64,000 nt of DNA from NCBI RefSeq assembly GCF_035046505.1, contig NC_089827.1:18661353-18725352 (forward strand), given 5' to 3'. Below, one piece after another: positions 33,445 through 45,134 of the stretch (position 1 is the first letter of the stretch; the number at the start of each line of letters is the position of its first letter). The notes under the pieces are model-generated. The model had not been told where the DNA came from. It did no database searches and worked only from the letters and a program-made list of their open reading frames with translations. This DNA is from Tiliqua scincoides (taxonomy: Eukaryota > Chordata > Lepidosauria > Squamata > Scincidae). Made by a program: the position numbers and the translations under genes.

Positions 33445-34660
33445 GTGTTACTGATGTAATTGGTTTATTTTAATCTTGGCTTCAGATTTATTTTATCTTA
33501 TTTTGAATGACTCAGAAAATCTTTGTAAGTGAAAGAACTCATAGAATTTTTATGACATTCATCACTGCATGCTGTCCCTCTGAAGCATGAAAAGACATTA
33601 AAAAAAATTGCAGTTTCAAGTAGAATGTAAATGGTAAAAAATGTTAGTTTTTTTTAAAAGCACATGTTAATTTAAATGGCTACTTTCAATGGACAGTGGG
33701 TCCATGTGATAGATTTTTCTAATATTTGATAATTAGTATAGTTTCCTATTCTAATAATTAACAGTAACTTAACATGGGGTTCTGGATTGCTGGCATTGAT
33801 CTGCTTAGAAAACAATTATTGTGCATTTTCGACAAAAGCTTTTTAAAGTGACTTTTACTTTATTAGATTTACACATCTCAGTTTGAAGCAGAATCGGAGC
33901 ATTTTGACATGCATGACTGGAGCCAAGATCTGTTTTGGTGATGCCGTTCTTTGCATGGCTTATTAATGCTAGGCTGGGTGCAGCAGCAGCAGAATGCTAG
34001 CCAATCTCAGAGGACAGGATTAGGGTATCCTTGAGGCAGCAGGGACAACCACATTCACATGGGTAACCATCCCTTTTCAAACATGATTTTTGCATGTTGG
34101 GAGGGGAGGGAAATCAAAACAGGAAGTATTTCATGTGCCAAAATTGAAGTAACTTGTGAACCAGGTTTTAAAAGGACTTTGGGAAGCAGTTTCCATGTCT
34201 CAGTTCAGTCACTTGTCAAGCTGGTGAACTCTCTTTACATTATGGAGTGGGTATAAGCCCTCACTTCGGCCACATACATAACCCTATGAGAGATATAAAT
34301 GTTCCACATGGACCCCCAATAGTGCTTATATCCAATGAATGCCATTTCCAGCACTCCCGCAATGCATTCTACACTCCATATATCTAAGCTTCTTTTCCCT
34401 TCATATCAGAAAGCAATTTTTTGTTTTGTTTTTGAATTAGAATATCTAGTATGGTTCTCTAAACTATCTTAATATATTGATTATCATTGTAATCCAGCAC
34501 AGGAAATTTGGAGATTTGTGTACAGAAGTAGACTTCCATGGGATTCCAATGAGGACACACACCCATCAAAATCTGCATCCACATCTCTACTGCTCTGCTT
34601 TTTTTAACTGGTTCCCCCATCTAGCAGCTCTAATGGTTGAACACAGTCATAATGCATAGA
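33445..34660. other. AT-rich intergenic, nothing recognised
   Basis: No gene or repeat seen. Confidence 0.35.
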
Positions 34661-35425
34661 TGTATGAAAGGCTGCTAGCGCGCCTGTATGGTGCGCTAGC
34701 AAAGATTGCCATGCCTCCCCCCCATCAGCCGGCAGCAGGGCTTGCTGCCAGCTGATTGGCTGGCTGGCCTGAGGGGGCGGGACAACTGGCTAGATCTAGT
34801 GCACAAGCGCTAGATCTAGCTCAGTCCGTTCCTGGAAGCGACCCCCACCCACCCGCCCTGTAGCTAGTCTGGGATTAGCTGGTCACTCTCCGGAGGACCG
34901 GGTAGGAATTTTTTGAGCATCATCTGATTGGCACCATGATGGTGTTTGTTTTCGCCTACCTCAGACTGGCTATGGAGCACGTTTGGGTCCGCAGTATATC
35001 TCTTTGAAGCCCTGGTCACTGGCGGTAGAAGTGCGGGGGGGGGGGTAGGCAGAAGACCTTCTCGGTGTCCAATCTAAGTCAGCAAGGACAGGGGTGAACC
35101 AGAACCACTCTCAAGATGCTTGACCGGCTCGGGGAGGCAGGCTGGCTAGCCCCTGGTCTGAACTTGGGGGCCTTGCAGGGATGACCTGAAGGCATAGCAG
35201 TTTGGCTGACTTACCCTCTTTGGGCGATGGTGAAAGACGGGCTTAATAACAATGGAGCTACGCCTGGAGTCGGGTGGATGGCCTATGAGATTGAGGGATG
35301 TAGATGGCTAGTGCCGTTTCCCCCACTTAGAAACCCGCACTTGGGATGGGTATTGTTTACCCTGTTTTGCCTTGTTGCAATTCAATAAAGTGGCCCATTT
35401 TAATCCCATACCTGTTGTCGGCTGT
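34660..35425 (+). mobile_element. LTR-like fossil (related to 40496-41179)
   Basis: This is a GC-rich block of about 750 bp with AATAAA at about 35384. It shares with the minus-strand block at 40496-41179 the order CACCCGCCCT, GGGTAGGAATTTTTTG, GATTGGC and TTTTCGCCTACC. The arrangement, with a poly(A) signal near the 3' end and no coding region, fits a solitary LTR. Ends are approximate and the family is undetermined. It looks old. Confidence 0.45.
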
Positions 35426-35479
35426 ATTTATTTGGGGGATGCATGGTAAAAGGCCCATCTCGTCCAGCATCCTGTTACT

Positions 35480-35690
35480 CAATTATTTTCAACCTTTTTC
35501 ATCTCACAGCTCAAGGTGCTACAATTGCCAAGGCACACCACCAGTTTTTTGACCACTGACAAGGCACAACATGCTGATGGTAGGAGGCTCAAATCCCCCA
35601 CTTGCCCTACTAATAAATGACCCTCCCCAAACTCTGTGGCACACCTGAGGCACACCAGTGTGCCATGGCAAAGTAGTTTGCTGCTATTAT
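35480..35690. mobile_element. hAT fragment
   Basis: The wording TTTTCAACCTTTTTCATCTC and ACACCAGTGTGCCATGG is typical of the vertebrate hAT MITEs that begin CAGTGTTTTTCAACC. The termini are eroded. Confidence 0.5.
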
Positions 35691-35876
35691 GTAAGTAATA
35701 AGTAATAAATAATATTATTACTCAGCTGCCCTTGGGAAGCTCATGAGCAGGAGAGAATGGCAGACTTCTCTCCCACCAAGCTTATTCAGAGAGCCACATA
35801 GCTACTGAACCTGGACGTAACTGAACTGAATAAAGGTGGGATTGGCTATAAATTGCATCATAAACTTATAAATATA

Positions 35877-35930
35877 CAGGCATCCTCTGGTATCTGTGGA
35901 TCCAGTATCCACTGTCCCCTACAGCCCATT
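35877..35930 (+). mobile_element. Tigger-like MITE end
   Basis: It reads CAGGCATCCTCTGGTATCTG then TGGATCCAGTATCC, with TA before it. It is a single end of about 50 bp. Confidence 0.55.
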
Positions 35931-38261
35931 ACCTTCATGTATGTTGTTTATAGTAGCATGAAGGAATTGTGTACTTGCTTTAACCAAATGCTATAAGCAA
36001 CAAAATTATAGCAAGACAAGCAGGCAGGAAGCCTGCAGCTAGAGGGGATGACTCAGCGAATGTTAACAGGAAGCACATTTCACCAGAGACCATAGGATTA
36101 GGCCATTAAGACATTTAAACAACTGGATAACAGAATGGAGCCCCCATAATACTAATGTAAAAAGCTACTGTCATCCCCTTACAGCATGCCCTTGGAGCCT
36201 TTAGTTCTACCCAACAGCTGAGGAACTTCTGCTGCCTTCACTGACTGCATATCAACCTCCAGTATTCCTTTTAACCTACCTAATCTCATATGTTGTAGAT
36301 AGCAGCTGCCAGCCATCAAAGGTCATCAATGATAATTTAAGTCAGCTTCTTAGAGGCAGCAGTGTCCATTGAAGAAGCATATTCAGCTATCAAATTCTAC
36401 AAAAGTTTAGACTAGAGAACCAGTTATCACCTTACTTAATATGGCAATAGCAGCATGGAATGATTTATGCTTGTGATCTTTTTTTATTCCAGCTTTAGTA
36501 CCTGTGCACAGACTCAAGCATGCAATGTTTCTTTTGCATTTTGCAATTTCATTAGTATAAATGTATTGTGTAGCATAATCAATGTGGGATTCACTCATGT
36601 AATCTTTCTGCATCTCAAATATGGTTTGGTATAAACATCACTACAAAGAACCTCATGAGGCCAGCATTTAAACCACTCCACATGATCAAGAGATGTCTTT
36701 TCCTTGCCTCTTCCATGGTTTATTTATGGTTACTAAAATTTACAGTAAATTTGCTTTTTGCCAATTTTTTTCACAGGCAACAAACACCACAGATTGCTTT
36801 CTGTCCATGTGCCTATCTGCAAGTCTTTATACTCAAGAGCAGTTATCCTGCAGACTGCAGAAGGTGGCAATTCTTTTGCGTTATTCATTGAATAGTGCTA
36901 AAAAGAGAACCTCAGTATGACAAAGCAGCTGGAGAATACACAAGACCATCTTCACTCTAACCATTTTTGAATGATCTAGTAAAGTAAATTTCACAGTGAT
37001 GCTTCAAAGAAAATAAATATTTCATTCGGCAAATAACAGAGGTCTTAAGGTCTTTCAGAAATCAAGGTCAGCTGAAAGTTGAGAAATAATTGTGTGGTCA
37101 GATGTGCCAGGAAGGCAAGTGTGGGCAGGTGTGTCTGAAACATGTTGACCATTTTTAAGAGCTTCCAAATAATTAGGAGTCTTGAGCATTGGTAGACTGA
37201 AAAAAAAAACACATTTCTTCTGTTCATTCTCATTTGTAGTGAAGCCCTACATTGTGGGACTTAGGGCTTTCAGCCCAAGGTTTTTGAAAATTGTAGGTGT
37301 TTGACTCAAATTTAGCTCTCCTTCTTTTAATATAACCCAAACCCTTTTAAAGGACCTGTTTAGGAGACCAGAGTCATATTTAAGAGTTATATTTAGTTAC
37401 TGTTCCTGATCTTTCCTAGGATTCGTTCCAATGGGATCTATATCTTTCAGCTATTTTTCCCACTCAGAACTAGAATGCCAGCTCTTCTTAACAGCGCTAA
37501 CTAAACACTTCCTGTAACAAAGTTACAACATAATCCCTAAACAATATTGCCTTCTATGAAATTAGGCCCTTGCATACCCACACCCAACTTCCACTGAAGA
37601 CAACTGACATTGTATCTGACTGTCTCAGGGCAGAAACATGATCCCCTGACAGTTATTAGCAGACAGGAAAATGCATATAAACAGCCTCTTTTTCAAGGAG
37701 CTGCATTACTTCTTGAAAAACACTGATTGCTGCTTGACAGAATCTGTGGATGAAACAGCAAATCCCCTGAGTATCTATTATTTATAGACAAGTTCTTGAA
37801 CAGCTAAAAATATATATCAGAAAATCTTCATAGCTTTCATGGTTCACAGCAGAATGTTACATTACATCTTCTCCTGAATATTTTATATCTTTATTTCTCT
37901 TTGTCATAATTACCAGATAACCTGACTTCTACATTCGAACACTACATACCGGTCAGCAATTATTTACCCTTAAGCAATTACTAGAAACAGTAGTTTCATG
38001 GGAACATTTTCTATAGATGAAAGTCTATTAAAAATGGTCTCATGGCAAGGCTTTGACTTTGTAAAAAGCAGCTGTATATACAAATCCACAGGATAACAGT
38101 GAAATGAAAAGGGGGAAAAAATCAGAATACATGACTATGAATGCTAAGATGGTTCACTGAGCAGCACAACTGGACATCTGGCTTGTTTTTCTGCCTTGAC
38201 AGCAGCTCCCCTGCATTGGAGGCTGCTATGCAAACTTTCCCAGGACAAGGACAGCTTTTGA
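35931..38261. other. AT-rich intergenic, nothing recognised
   Basis: A 2.3-kb stretch without repeats that I can name. Compared with the rest of the window this is unusually repeat-poor, so it may hold conserved or recently unique DNA. Confidence 0.35.
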
Positions 38262-38606
38262 ATAATAATAACAGGTATTTATATACCGCCTTTCTTGGTC
38301 TTTATTCAAGACTTTATTCAAGGCGGTTTACATAGGCAGGCTTTATTAAATCCCTTATTAAATAGAGATTTTTACAATTTCAAAGAAGGTTCTTTCTTTC
38401 AAGAACGACTACATTCAAGGTGTTTCATTCTGATCTGGCTTCACATTCTGGCCTCCATCCTCCCCCGCTCAGAGCAGATGGAATTGCTCGGCTTCAGCTT
38501 GTCAGCTGCTCCAAGGTCGCATGGTGCCGGTGGCCTCGAACTGGCGACCTTGTGGATGTTATCTTCAGGCAGACGGAGGCTCTACCCTCTAGACCAGACC
38601 TCCTGC
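38262..38606 (-). mobile_element. tRNA-derived SINE with L2-like tail (fullest copy)
   Basis: The minus strand starts about GGTCTGGTCTAGAGGGTAGA (A-box region). It continues with AAGGTCGCCAGTTCGAGGCC (B box) and ends AAGGCGGTATATAAATACCT followed by (TTA)n-type repeats. It is about 345 bp and matches 5236-5543 on the plus strand. Confidence 0.8.
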
Positions 38607-38679
38607 CCAAGTGGCTTTGAAGTGGCTTTGAGAGCTTGGAAGCCCTGCAGTAAAGCTGGGATTCTCCTAGAGGGCAAAT

Positions 38680-38735
38680 TCCAATGAATCCAGTGAGACT
38701 TATTTCTGAATTAACATGGTTAGGATTGCACTGCC
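38680..38735. mobile_element. 85-bp PIF-like MITE, partial
   Basis: CCAGTGAGACTTATTTCTGA then ATGGTTAGGATTGCAC. Right half of the family. Confidence 0.55.
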
Positions 38736-38967
38736 AGGTACCTCCATGATTATCATTTTGCCAGCACAACTAACTAGCACCAGCTCTGTTGCATAAGCCC
38801 CAGTGAAATCCTCAGTGGTAAGTACAACTGCAGTACTTGGTGGTTTGTATCTTATGCCTTATTAAGTATGACCAATGACTGTCTGCAGAAGAAAATAAAC
38901 CATGAATCGGTGAATCCTGTAACCCACAACAGTGACAGATGCTAAAAAACATAAGGTAAGAGAAATA

Positions 38968-38973
38968 TTTATT
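38968..38973 (-). promoter_or_regulatory. NELL2: Candidate NELL2 poly(A) signal
   Basis: The minus strand reads AAATAAATATTT here, about 665 bp past the NELL2 stop. That is a plausible 3'UTR length for this gene. Confidence 0.5.
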
Positions 38974-39637
38974 TAAATTTTGCACAAGAACGAGCTTATA
39001 CCGAACAAATTCAAGAAATAAGTGCAGTCAAATGAGGAAATATAGATGACTTTTCCCATCAGAAAACATTAAGTAGTCATGCCTGTGCATTATTATTATT
39101 ATTATTTTTACAATAACTTGAATCAGTTTTTTTAGAGCTGTACATTTCTGCAACATTGTGCATTTTCCAAGAGATCTTCCTTTTATTCAGGTTTCTGGCA
39201 AATTCTGCAGTGAGCAATCAAACTGGTGTAGATTCAAATATTGTTAGGTTAAAAAAAAAATCTGTGGTCATGGATGGTATATTCAAATTGAATGGTGTAT
39301 TCAAAACTGCAGAAAGCTTCTAACTGCCTGAGGATTTTGACACCTTTATGCACAACATGTCCAATATCTTACATAATGATGTCAAACACAAAACAAACCT
39401 GAAGTGGAACCTCACACCCAAACACAGGTTTTATACATCTGAACTTGTTCCTAGTCTTACATATTTCACTTGGACTGTGGAAACTGACAGCTCATTCAAT
39501 CCATAGCATTTCTGCACTTTAATGAGACAAAACTGATTTTGCTTCAGTTCTGGCTTTATACAATTTTTGGTCTATGAGTCTTTTTGTAAAGGAAAGGTCT
39601 TCAACCAAAAGCTGTCTGGAACACATGATCATTAACT
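38974..39637 (-). other. NELL2: NELL2 3'UTR (inferred)
   Basis: AT-rich, repeat-free sequence lies between the stop codon and the candidate poly(A) signal. Confidence 0.5.
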
Positions 39638-39688
39638 TCACAGTTCCTGAAGGCACTGTGGATCCACCGAACAGCAAACATGCCCATT
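39638..39688 (-). CDS. NELL2: NELL2 terminal coding exon
   Basis: A TTTTCTCCAG acceptor on the minus strand is followed by codons for NGHVCCSVDPQCLQEL and TGA. This is the known C-terminus of NELL2, nearly identical to human as I recall it. The exon has only 16 codons. The frame agrees with exon 44910-45134, which ends CQCK in phase 0. It completes the last VWC-type cysteine pattern (CC...C). Confidence 0.95.
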   Translation of the reverse strand, partial: NGHVCCSVDPQCLQEL

Positions 39689-40495
39689 CTGGAGAAAAGA
39701 AGAGGAAGATATTTACGTTATTTCATAGAGTTTTGTTTAAATGATTGATCAGCACTTATACATGTCCTCCTAGAGAGGTACTGAAACATGAATGCTTGAA
39801 TACTTCATTTATATACTGCCTTTCTCTGTTGTTTAGACAGCATTCAAATGCTTCCCTGGACATTCACATCTTTTTAAAAAAAATTTTTGCACCCCAGTCA
39901 CTTGCATCCTACTAGAAACGGGAAACAAATCCCATGTTACATATCCTAAGCCTCTTATCCCACCCCTATGCCTACCTTTGCATTTTAAAAATAAAAAAGT
40001 ACATCTAATATAAATATATATATTTATTTATATTGGGATGCAAATAACTGGTATGGGGGGGGGGGGGAAAACCAGGAACAAATGTCCAGGGATGCCAATG
40101 ACAGACAAATTTATCCATGTCACAGTTGTCCAGGACTTTTGGCCTGTCACTCATTGCAACATCTGAGGTGCATATAGTTGCATATATGCAACTTTTGTGC
40201 ATATAGTTGTATGTTCAGGGGCTACAAATAGATGCATAGAAGTCCAGGATACAGCCTACCACCACCAGCCCTTATGCGGCTGTACAGTGCAGCCAGCCCC
40301 ACTGCACATGACTGAACATCTGAAGCAGGCTTTGAAGAGGCTGAAAGGAGGAAGAGTAGATATTCATCAACAGCTCACTTAATAGTTAAAATTGCAAGCT
40401 GCTGCTGTATAGCAATTGCAATAGGAGGGGAATTCTCACTTTGACCAGCAAATGGCAGAAGACACATTGCCCAGGTATCCCCCCACAAACATGCA
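39689..40495 (-). other. NELL2: NELL2 last intron, distal part
   Basis: An L2/SINE-type tail remnant on the minus strand is at about 39805-39850 (GGCAGTATATAAATGAAG). A G-run is near 40056. Nothing else recognised. Confidence 0.4.
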
Positions 40496-41179
40496 TGACA
40501 CAAAAAGACTTGGTTGGAACAGGGCCATGATTTATTCCATTACAAGGCTGCGCAGCGATTGGTGCTATGCAAAGGGTCCTGACTATACTCCACCCCCTTT
40601 AGTGAGGGCACCTAACTAGGAGGAGACAGATCCTGTCTGAGCCCTCCTTGGGCAAACCACCTTGACTCAGAACCTGAGCTTGCCCAAGGCTCTCCCAGGT
40701 TCATCACCAACCCCTGGAAACGGGGTTCAGCCAGCTGAATTGTTCTGCCCACCCTGAGCCAGGGAACCACGAAGGTGAGCATCCCAATTCCATTCCGGGG
40801 TCAAGCCAGGCTGCCCCCGATCCGGGTAGCCTCGGGGCTCAGCACTGGCCTGTTGCTTGCCTGAAGGTAGACACCGGTTCCCTATTTCTCCTCCAGTTCC
40901 CACACTACCCTGCCAGACATGGCCAACCTGGCTGAAAGACTCACAAGAACCATAAGGGGACAGTCAGGGGTAGGCGAAAAAAGCTTCACCCCATGGCCAA
41001 TCGGGAAAAGCCAAAAAATTCCTACCCGGCCCCATAAGCTAGGCTTCTGACTGTGTTTAAAGGGCGGGTGGGTGGGTTCAACTGCTGCCGAGGAACAAAA
41101 GGCTGGGAAAGCATGGACGCCAGCCTTTAAACTACGCCCAAGCTTGCGCCCTTCCCCGACCAATAGCTGCTCACCACAT
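40496..41179 (-). mobile_element. Probable solitary LTR fossil with 6-bp TSD
   Basis: A 684-bp GC-rich block is flanked by CATGCA on both sides (40490-40495 and 41180-41185). On the minus strand its ends are ATGTGGTGAGC and TTTGTGTCA, with AATAAA about 40 bp before the 3' end. It shares ordered motifs with 34660-35425. No coding region is present. A solitary LTR of a retrovirus-like or Gypsy-type element is the best reading. It looks moderately old. Confidence 0.55.
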
Positions 41180-43355
41180 CATGCAGGCGGGGAACTGGAC
41201 AAGTTTTCCCTCCACCTGCTGGAGGGCTTTTCAGCTGAGTGACTGGTTAAGTGCTCTTATGGACTACAGCACCCCGCAACCACACACCAGCAGCCACATT
41301 CTTGCACAGCGGTGGACAAAGTGGCCTCTGTCTCCCATTGCTTATAAGGAAGGACAGGAATTCTTCTTGTCCCTGGATTATTCCAGCAGCAGCGGCCATA
41401 AGTTCTGACTACCAAACTGCCTCACTAGTCACTGCAGTTCAATAACTAAGAACACAATGAGTTCAAATTAACTGTTTCTCATCTTACTAAACTGTCCCTG
41501 CCTGGACTCTTTTTGGTGATCCTTGTAATTCATACTTGCAGCAGGAGAAAAGTCCAGGGGCTATTTCATATCTTCCTCAGTGGTAAATGAAGAGCTCAAT
41601 CCCATCCAACTTTCCAGTGCTGATGCAACTGTGTCAATGGCATGTGCACTGCATCTTGTGATGGGAGGAGGGCAGTCACAAGGCCTCCTCAAGGTAAAGG
41701 CACATTTGTTGCCTTATCTTGGGGCTACATTGTGGCTGGTTAGGAGCTGGAAAGTTGGATAGGATTGGGCCCTCAGTTTAGTTTGAAAAGTACAGACACA
41801 TAAAGAGACAGACAGACAGCTAGGTCTAGAAGCTAATTAAAACTGAAGATAGTGCTTTAACTTAAATCCACATGCTTCGGTTTAATAAGGGTTGTAAATT
41901 GAGCTATGCATTCCAACAAATAAGACTAAATAAGCTTTCATTTGTGTCTGTTGGTTTAAATGACTTGCCCATGCGGCTGTTACTTATACAACATTTCTTC
42001 TGATTATTGTACCCCGTCTCAGTCATAAAACAGTTAAATCAGTGCACATGGATGTGAGTTGATTTTAAACCCTCAAGTCCTTTAAGTTGCATTTCTGAAT
42101 TGGATATATGTTTCCAGTAAAGAATAGCCCAAATAAATACTAAAAGAAGGGAAAGGGGGAAAGAAAGAAATATTCTTTTCCTTTTCCCAGGCCGGCTCTC
42201 CAATAGTGCAGAAAATTAAAGGCAAATGTTCATATTGCAAGGCAAGAAAATACAGACACTAATATGACAAAAAAATTAACTAACATGTACACTTCAGATG
42301 AGAAATGCACTTGCAAGCCAGTCCTAGTCATAATATTTATAGGGACATAAGTCCTGTGCTTCCAGTAGACACTGTGGAGAAACTATGTGTTACTCTTGAC
42401 ATGGGGCTGCAAAACAGAAGCCTGTGTCAAGTTTTCCCCACTCTCCCCTTAATGTGCACTGTCCTGTTTTAAAACTCTAACATTTGCTATTGCTGGAAGA
42501 AATACAGAATATGCTGTATTCTGTACAGAATATAGCACAGATAAATGTCCTTAAGCATTGGAAGAATGGGAAAAAAACTTGCCATGGGACTATGCTTTTT
42601 GGGTGTGTCGAGTCCTGTGTTGACATGAAGTTCAGTAGCATATCGTTCTGCCCTTACAACCCAGTAAGTTTTACCAGGATTGCATTTAGTCCATTTGTCC
42701 TTGAATTTCTTGACGTGTTGCATGATAGAGCACAAGAAAACCACAGCAGCTATCCTAGTGTACTTTTTCCACTTGCAATTTCAAATGATTTTGTAGTAAG
42801 GCGGCTTTAGCTGGTGTTGGGCTTTTCTGAATTCTTAAGGGATTTGGAATAAACCTATTTTGCTGTAGCTAGAGCAGAGGGGCTTATCCTGCAGCTTTGA
42901 CCTTCCATGTGATGCTCTTTAAGAAAGCAGCAGGGTGAAACTATACAAATGAGATACTTTCTATTAGGCCATTAATATTCTATTCTACTGTACAGCACAA
43001 ATCACACTATATAAAACATACCATGGTATTAGGGTTTGTTAGGAAAGATTACTGTAATATGAAAAAGAAATAAAGCACACCTTCAAGGAAGAAAGTAGCG
43101 TATGTTACGGCCCAATCCTGTTATAGTAGCCTGTCACAGGAACTACTGGTGGCTTTTCAACCCTTGTACACGGCTATCTGGAAGTGTGTGTGGCTTCCAA
43201 ACCACCACCAGAAAGGATGTGGAGGCCCAACATGTGAAGGCAGGAAGATGAATGTCCATTGATGATGGTGAGTCTACACCCAGGCAATGATTCTTTTGGA
43301 AGGGAGTGTGTTGAAACTAAGAGTCAAAGTAGATGTGATGTGATCCCACACACTA
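41180..43355 (-). other. NELL2: NELL2 last intron, middle part
   Basis: It holds the MITE at 41592-41772 and a PIF-like left terminus CGGCCCAATCCTG at about 43108. The rest is unrecognised. Confidence 0.4.
41592..41772. mobile_element. PIF/Harbinger-like MITE, 200-bp class
   Basis: It reads GAGCTCAATCCCATCCAACT to GTTGGATAGGATTGGGCCC, with the internal wording CTTATCTTGGGGCTACATTG. The left terminal bases are diverged. Confidence 0.8.
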
Positions 43356-43558
43356 CAGGTGTGCGCCACTTAACGATGGGGATACGTTCTCTGATTTCCA
43401 TTGTTATGTGATTAGGTGAACATTCAGTCAAATCTATGGCCTTTGTTGCATAAACAGATACTCCCTGCCAGACACTAGCTGGCTCCACAGGCTACAGCAC
43501 AGGCTACAGGCTTTATACTGGAGATAGACTGCATTAGAAGCCTCTCTGTTGGCAGCAG

Positions 43559-43692
43559 CTGTTACCCTGCACATGCCCGATATCGTCTGAACTTGGAAGC
43601 TAAGCAGAGTCAGGCCTGGTTAGTACTTGGATGGGGGAATACCTGGTGCTGTAGGCTTATACCATAGTCTTTCCAGACTGAAGGTTGCCAAC
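43559..43692 (+). mobile_element. 5S-rRNA-derived SINE, copy C
   Basis: It reads CTGTTACCCTGCACATGCCC, TTGGAAGCTAAGCAGAGTCA and AGTACTTGGATGGGGGAATA, with a small deletion in the box C region. It ends with the tail CATAGTCTTTCCAGACTGAA. It lies inside the MITE 43356-43931. Confidence 0.92.
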
Positions 43693-43749
43693 CATTGTTG
43701 TGTGAATAAAAACTCTGCTGCAAGCTATGGGAGATGTGATTCCCTCATT

Positions 43750-43825
43750 AACAACAACAACAACAGTATTTATATACCGCTTTTCAACAAAGTTCACAAA
43801 GCGGTTTACAGAGAAAAACAAATAT
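43750..43825 (-). mobile_element. L2-like 3' tail fragment
   Basis: The minus strand ends TTTGTTGAAAAGCGGTATAT then AAATACTG and (GTT)n. It belongs to the same tail family as 14190 and 48330. Confidence 0.65.
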
Positions 43826-43931
43826 CTAATGGCAAAAACAAATATCATTAAGAGCATCTTTATTGGGCTTTGACCACCATCATATATGTGATCACTCATT
43901 AAGTGAATGGATGTTAAGCGGCACTCACCTG

Positions 43932-44909
43932 TGTTTTAAATAGGAGAAAAAGCTGCTGTTGAAAGCGTCAAGAAACTTTTTTTCCCCATTAAAAATAGCA
44001 TGTTGGGGGCCTCAACTGGGATGAAAACCACAGTGGGGGCAAAATACAAAAGCCCTTCTGCTCAAGTGCCAATAAATGCTGTGGGGTGTATTCTAAGTAA
44101 ACCTTCACAGACTCAACTGTATGGACGACCCTTGAATTTATCAGAAAGATGACATTACACTCCTTATGTCAATTCTGTGTGGGGGTGGGATTGCTCCTTG
44201 GTTAAACTGAGTGAGAATAATATAAAATGTAATTTATCTCACATGAATTTATATATAACAATTTATTCCAATACTCTTTCCCTTATGTCTAAGTTTTAGG
44301 TTTCAGAACTGGAGTAAGGATTTAACCATTAATCATTCTTCATGAGATAGATCTTTCTTCTCATCCCTGAGGAATACTAAAGACTCAAATTATCATGTGG
44401 ATTCTCTTTAAAAGCAATGGTTGCATTTCCATTTCTCCCACTCCACAACATAAAAGTGTTTGATCATCAGAAAGCTTCAAGATTGTTTTTGGTAGTTTGC
44501 TTCTCATGACAGAAAAAAAAAAATCTTTTAGTTGGATGTTTACAGATCTTAGAAAATCATCTGATATTTTGAAGTATCTTCAAAATGGCAAAGGGCTGAT
44601 AACAGCAAGATCAGTCGTCAGAGTTGAGCCAATATGTTTCTATAAAAAAAGGATAAGTTTGCTACTTTTTTCCCCAAGGTCAGACAGTGCAAGCACAGTA
44701 AGATTCTTGCCACGCTGGTGCATCTAACCAGTATCATAGTTCTTGAATGCTCCTCTCTCCTGGCTGGGAAGACCACTGTTAACAAAGCTGAATATTTTAC
44801 ACTGCAAGTGTACAAACAGACATCCCAGTGACTGGATTAAACAAATCTATACTTATAAACATGCAAACTAGCTAGAAAAGTGCTTCTGTAGCTGAATTTT
44901 CTCTTCTAC
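43932..44909 (-). other. NELL2: NELL2 intron, nothing recognised
   Basis: No repeat or gene named. It includes the splice donor GTAGAA next to the exon at 44910. Confidence 0.4.
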
Positions 44910-45134
44910 CTTGCATTGGCAGAGGGTGCATTCTGTGCCATGCTTAATCCAAGATGATCCAGTGAAGCGAACCACATTGGTTTCATCCAGACAAGTCTTG
45001 GTGATATCATTCCTAATGGTGTCTGCTTGGCAGGGATCAGTGATGCAGTGTGGGCAACACTCATTCTCAGGGAGTACACTGAATTCACACTCCATCTCTG
45101 GACAAGGCAAAGGCCAACAGTCAACTTCACCCTG
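44910..45134 (-). CDS. NELL2: NELL2 internal exon (VWC domain)
   Basis: These 75 in-frame codons run from QGEVDCWPLPCPEMECEF through LPENECCPHC and ITDPCQADTIRN to HGTECTLCQCK. NELL2 is a secreted, trimeric, thrombospondin-like glycoprotein. It acts as a ROBO3 ligand in axon guidance and as a lumicrine ROS1 ligand in the male tract. This exon carries the end of one von Willebrand factor C module (CC..C, then DPC) and the start of the last. The acceptor is AAACAG and the donor is AAG|GTAGAA. The phase is 0 at both ends. The VWC cysteines look complete. Confidence 0.96.

Larger units (their letters stand above)
43356..43931. mobile_element. TA-flanked MITE carrying two later insertions
   Basis: The left end is CAGGTGTGCGCCACTTAACG. 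The right end read inward is CAGGTGAGTGCCGCTTAACA. TA lies on the left and TG on the right. Without the inserted 5S-derived SINE (43559-43692) and L2-like fragment (43750-43825) it would be about 370 bp. The half copy at 22975-23113 confirms the family. Confidence 0.8.

Noticed and set aside
34660-35425. CpG-island promoter of a non-coding gene
   Set aside because: It shares ordered motifs and a late AATAAA with the flanked block at 40496-41179, so a retroelement LTR fits better. Promoter activity cannot be excluded.
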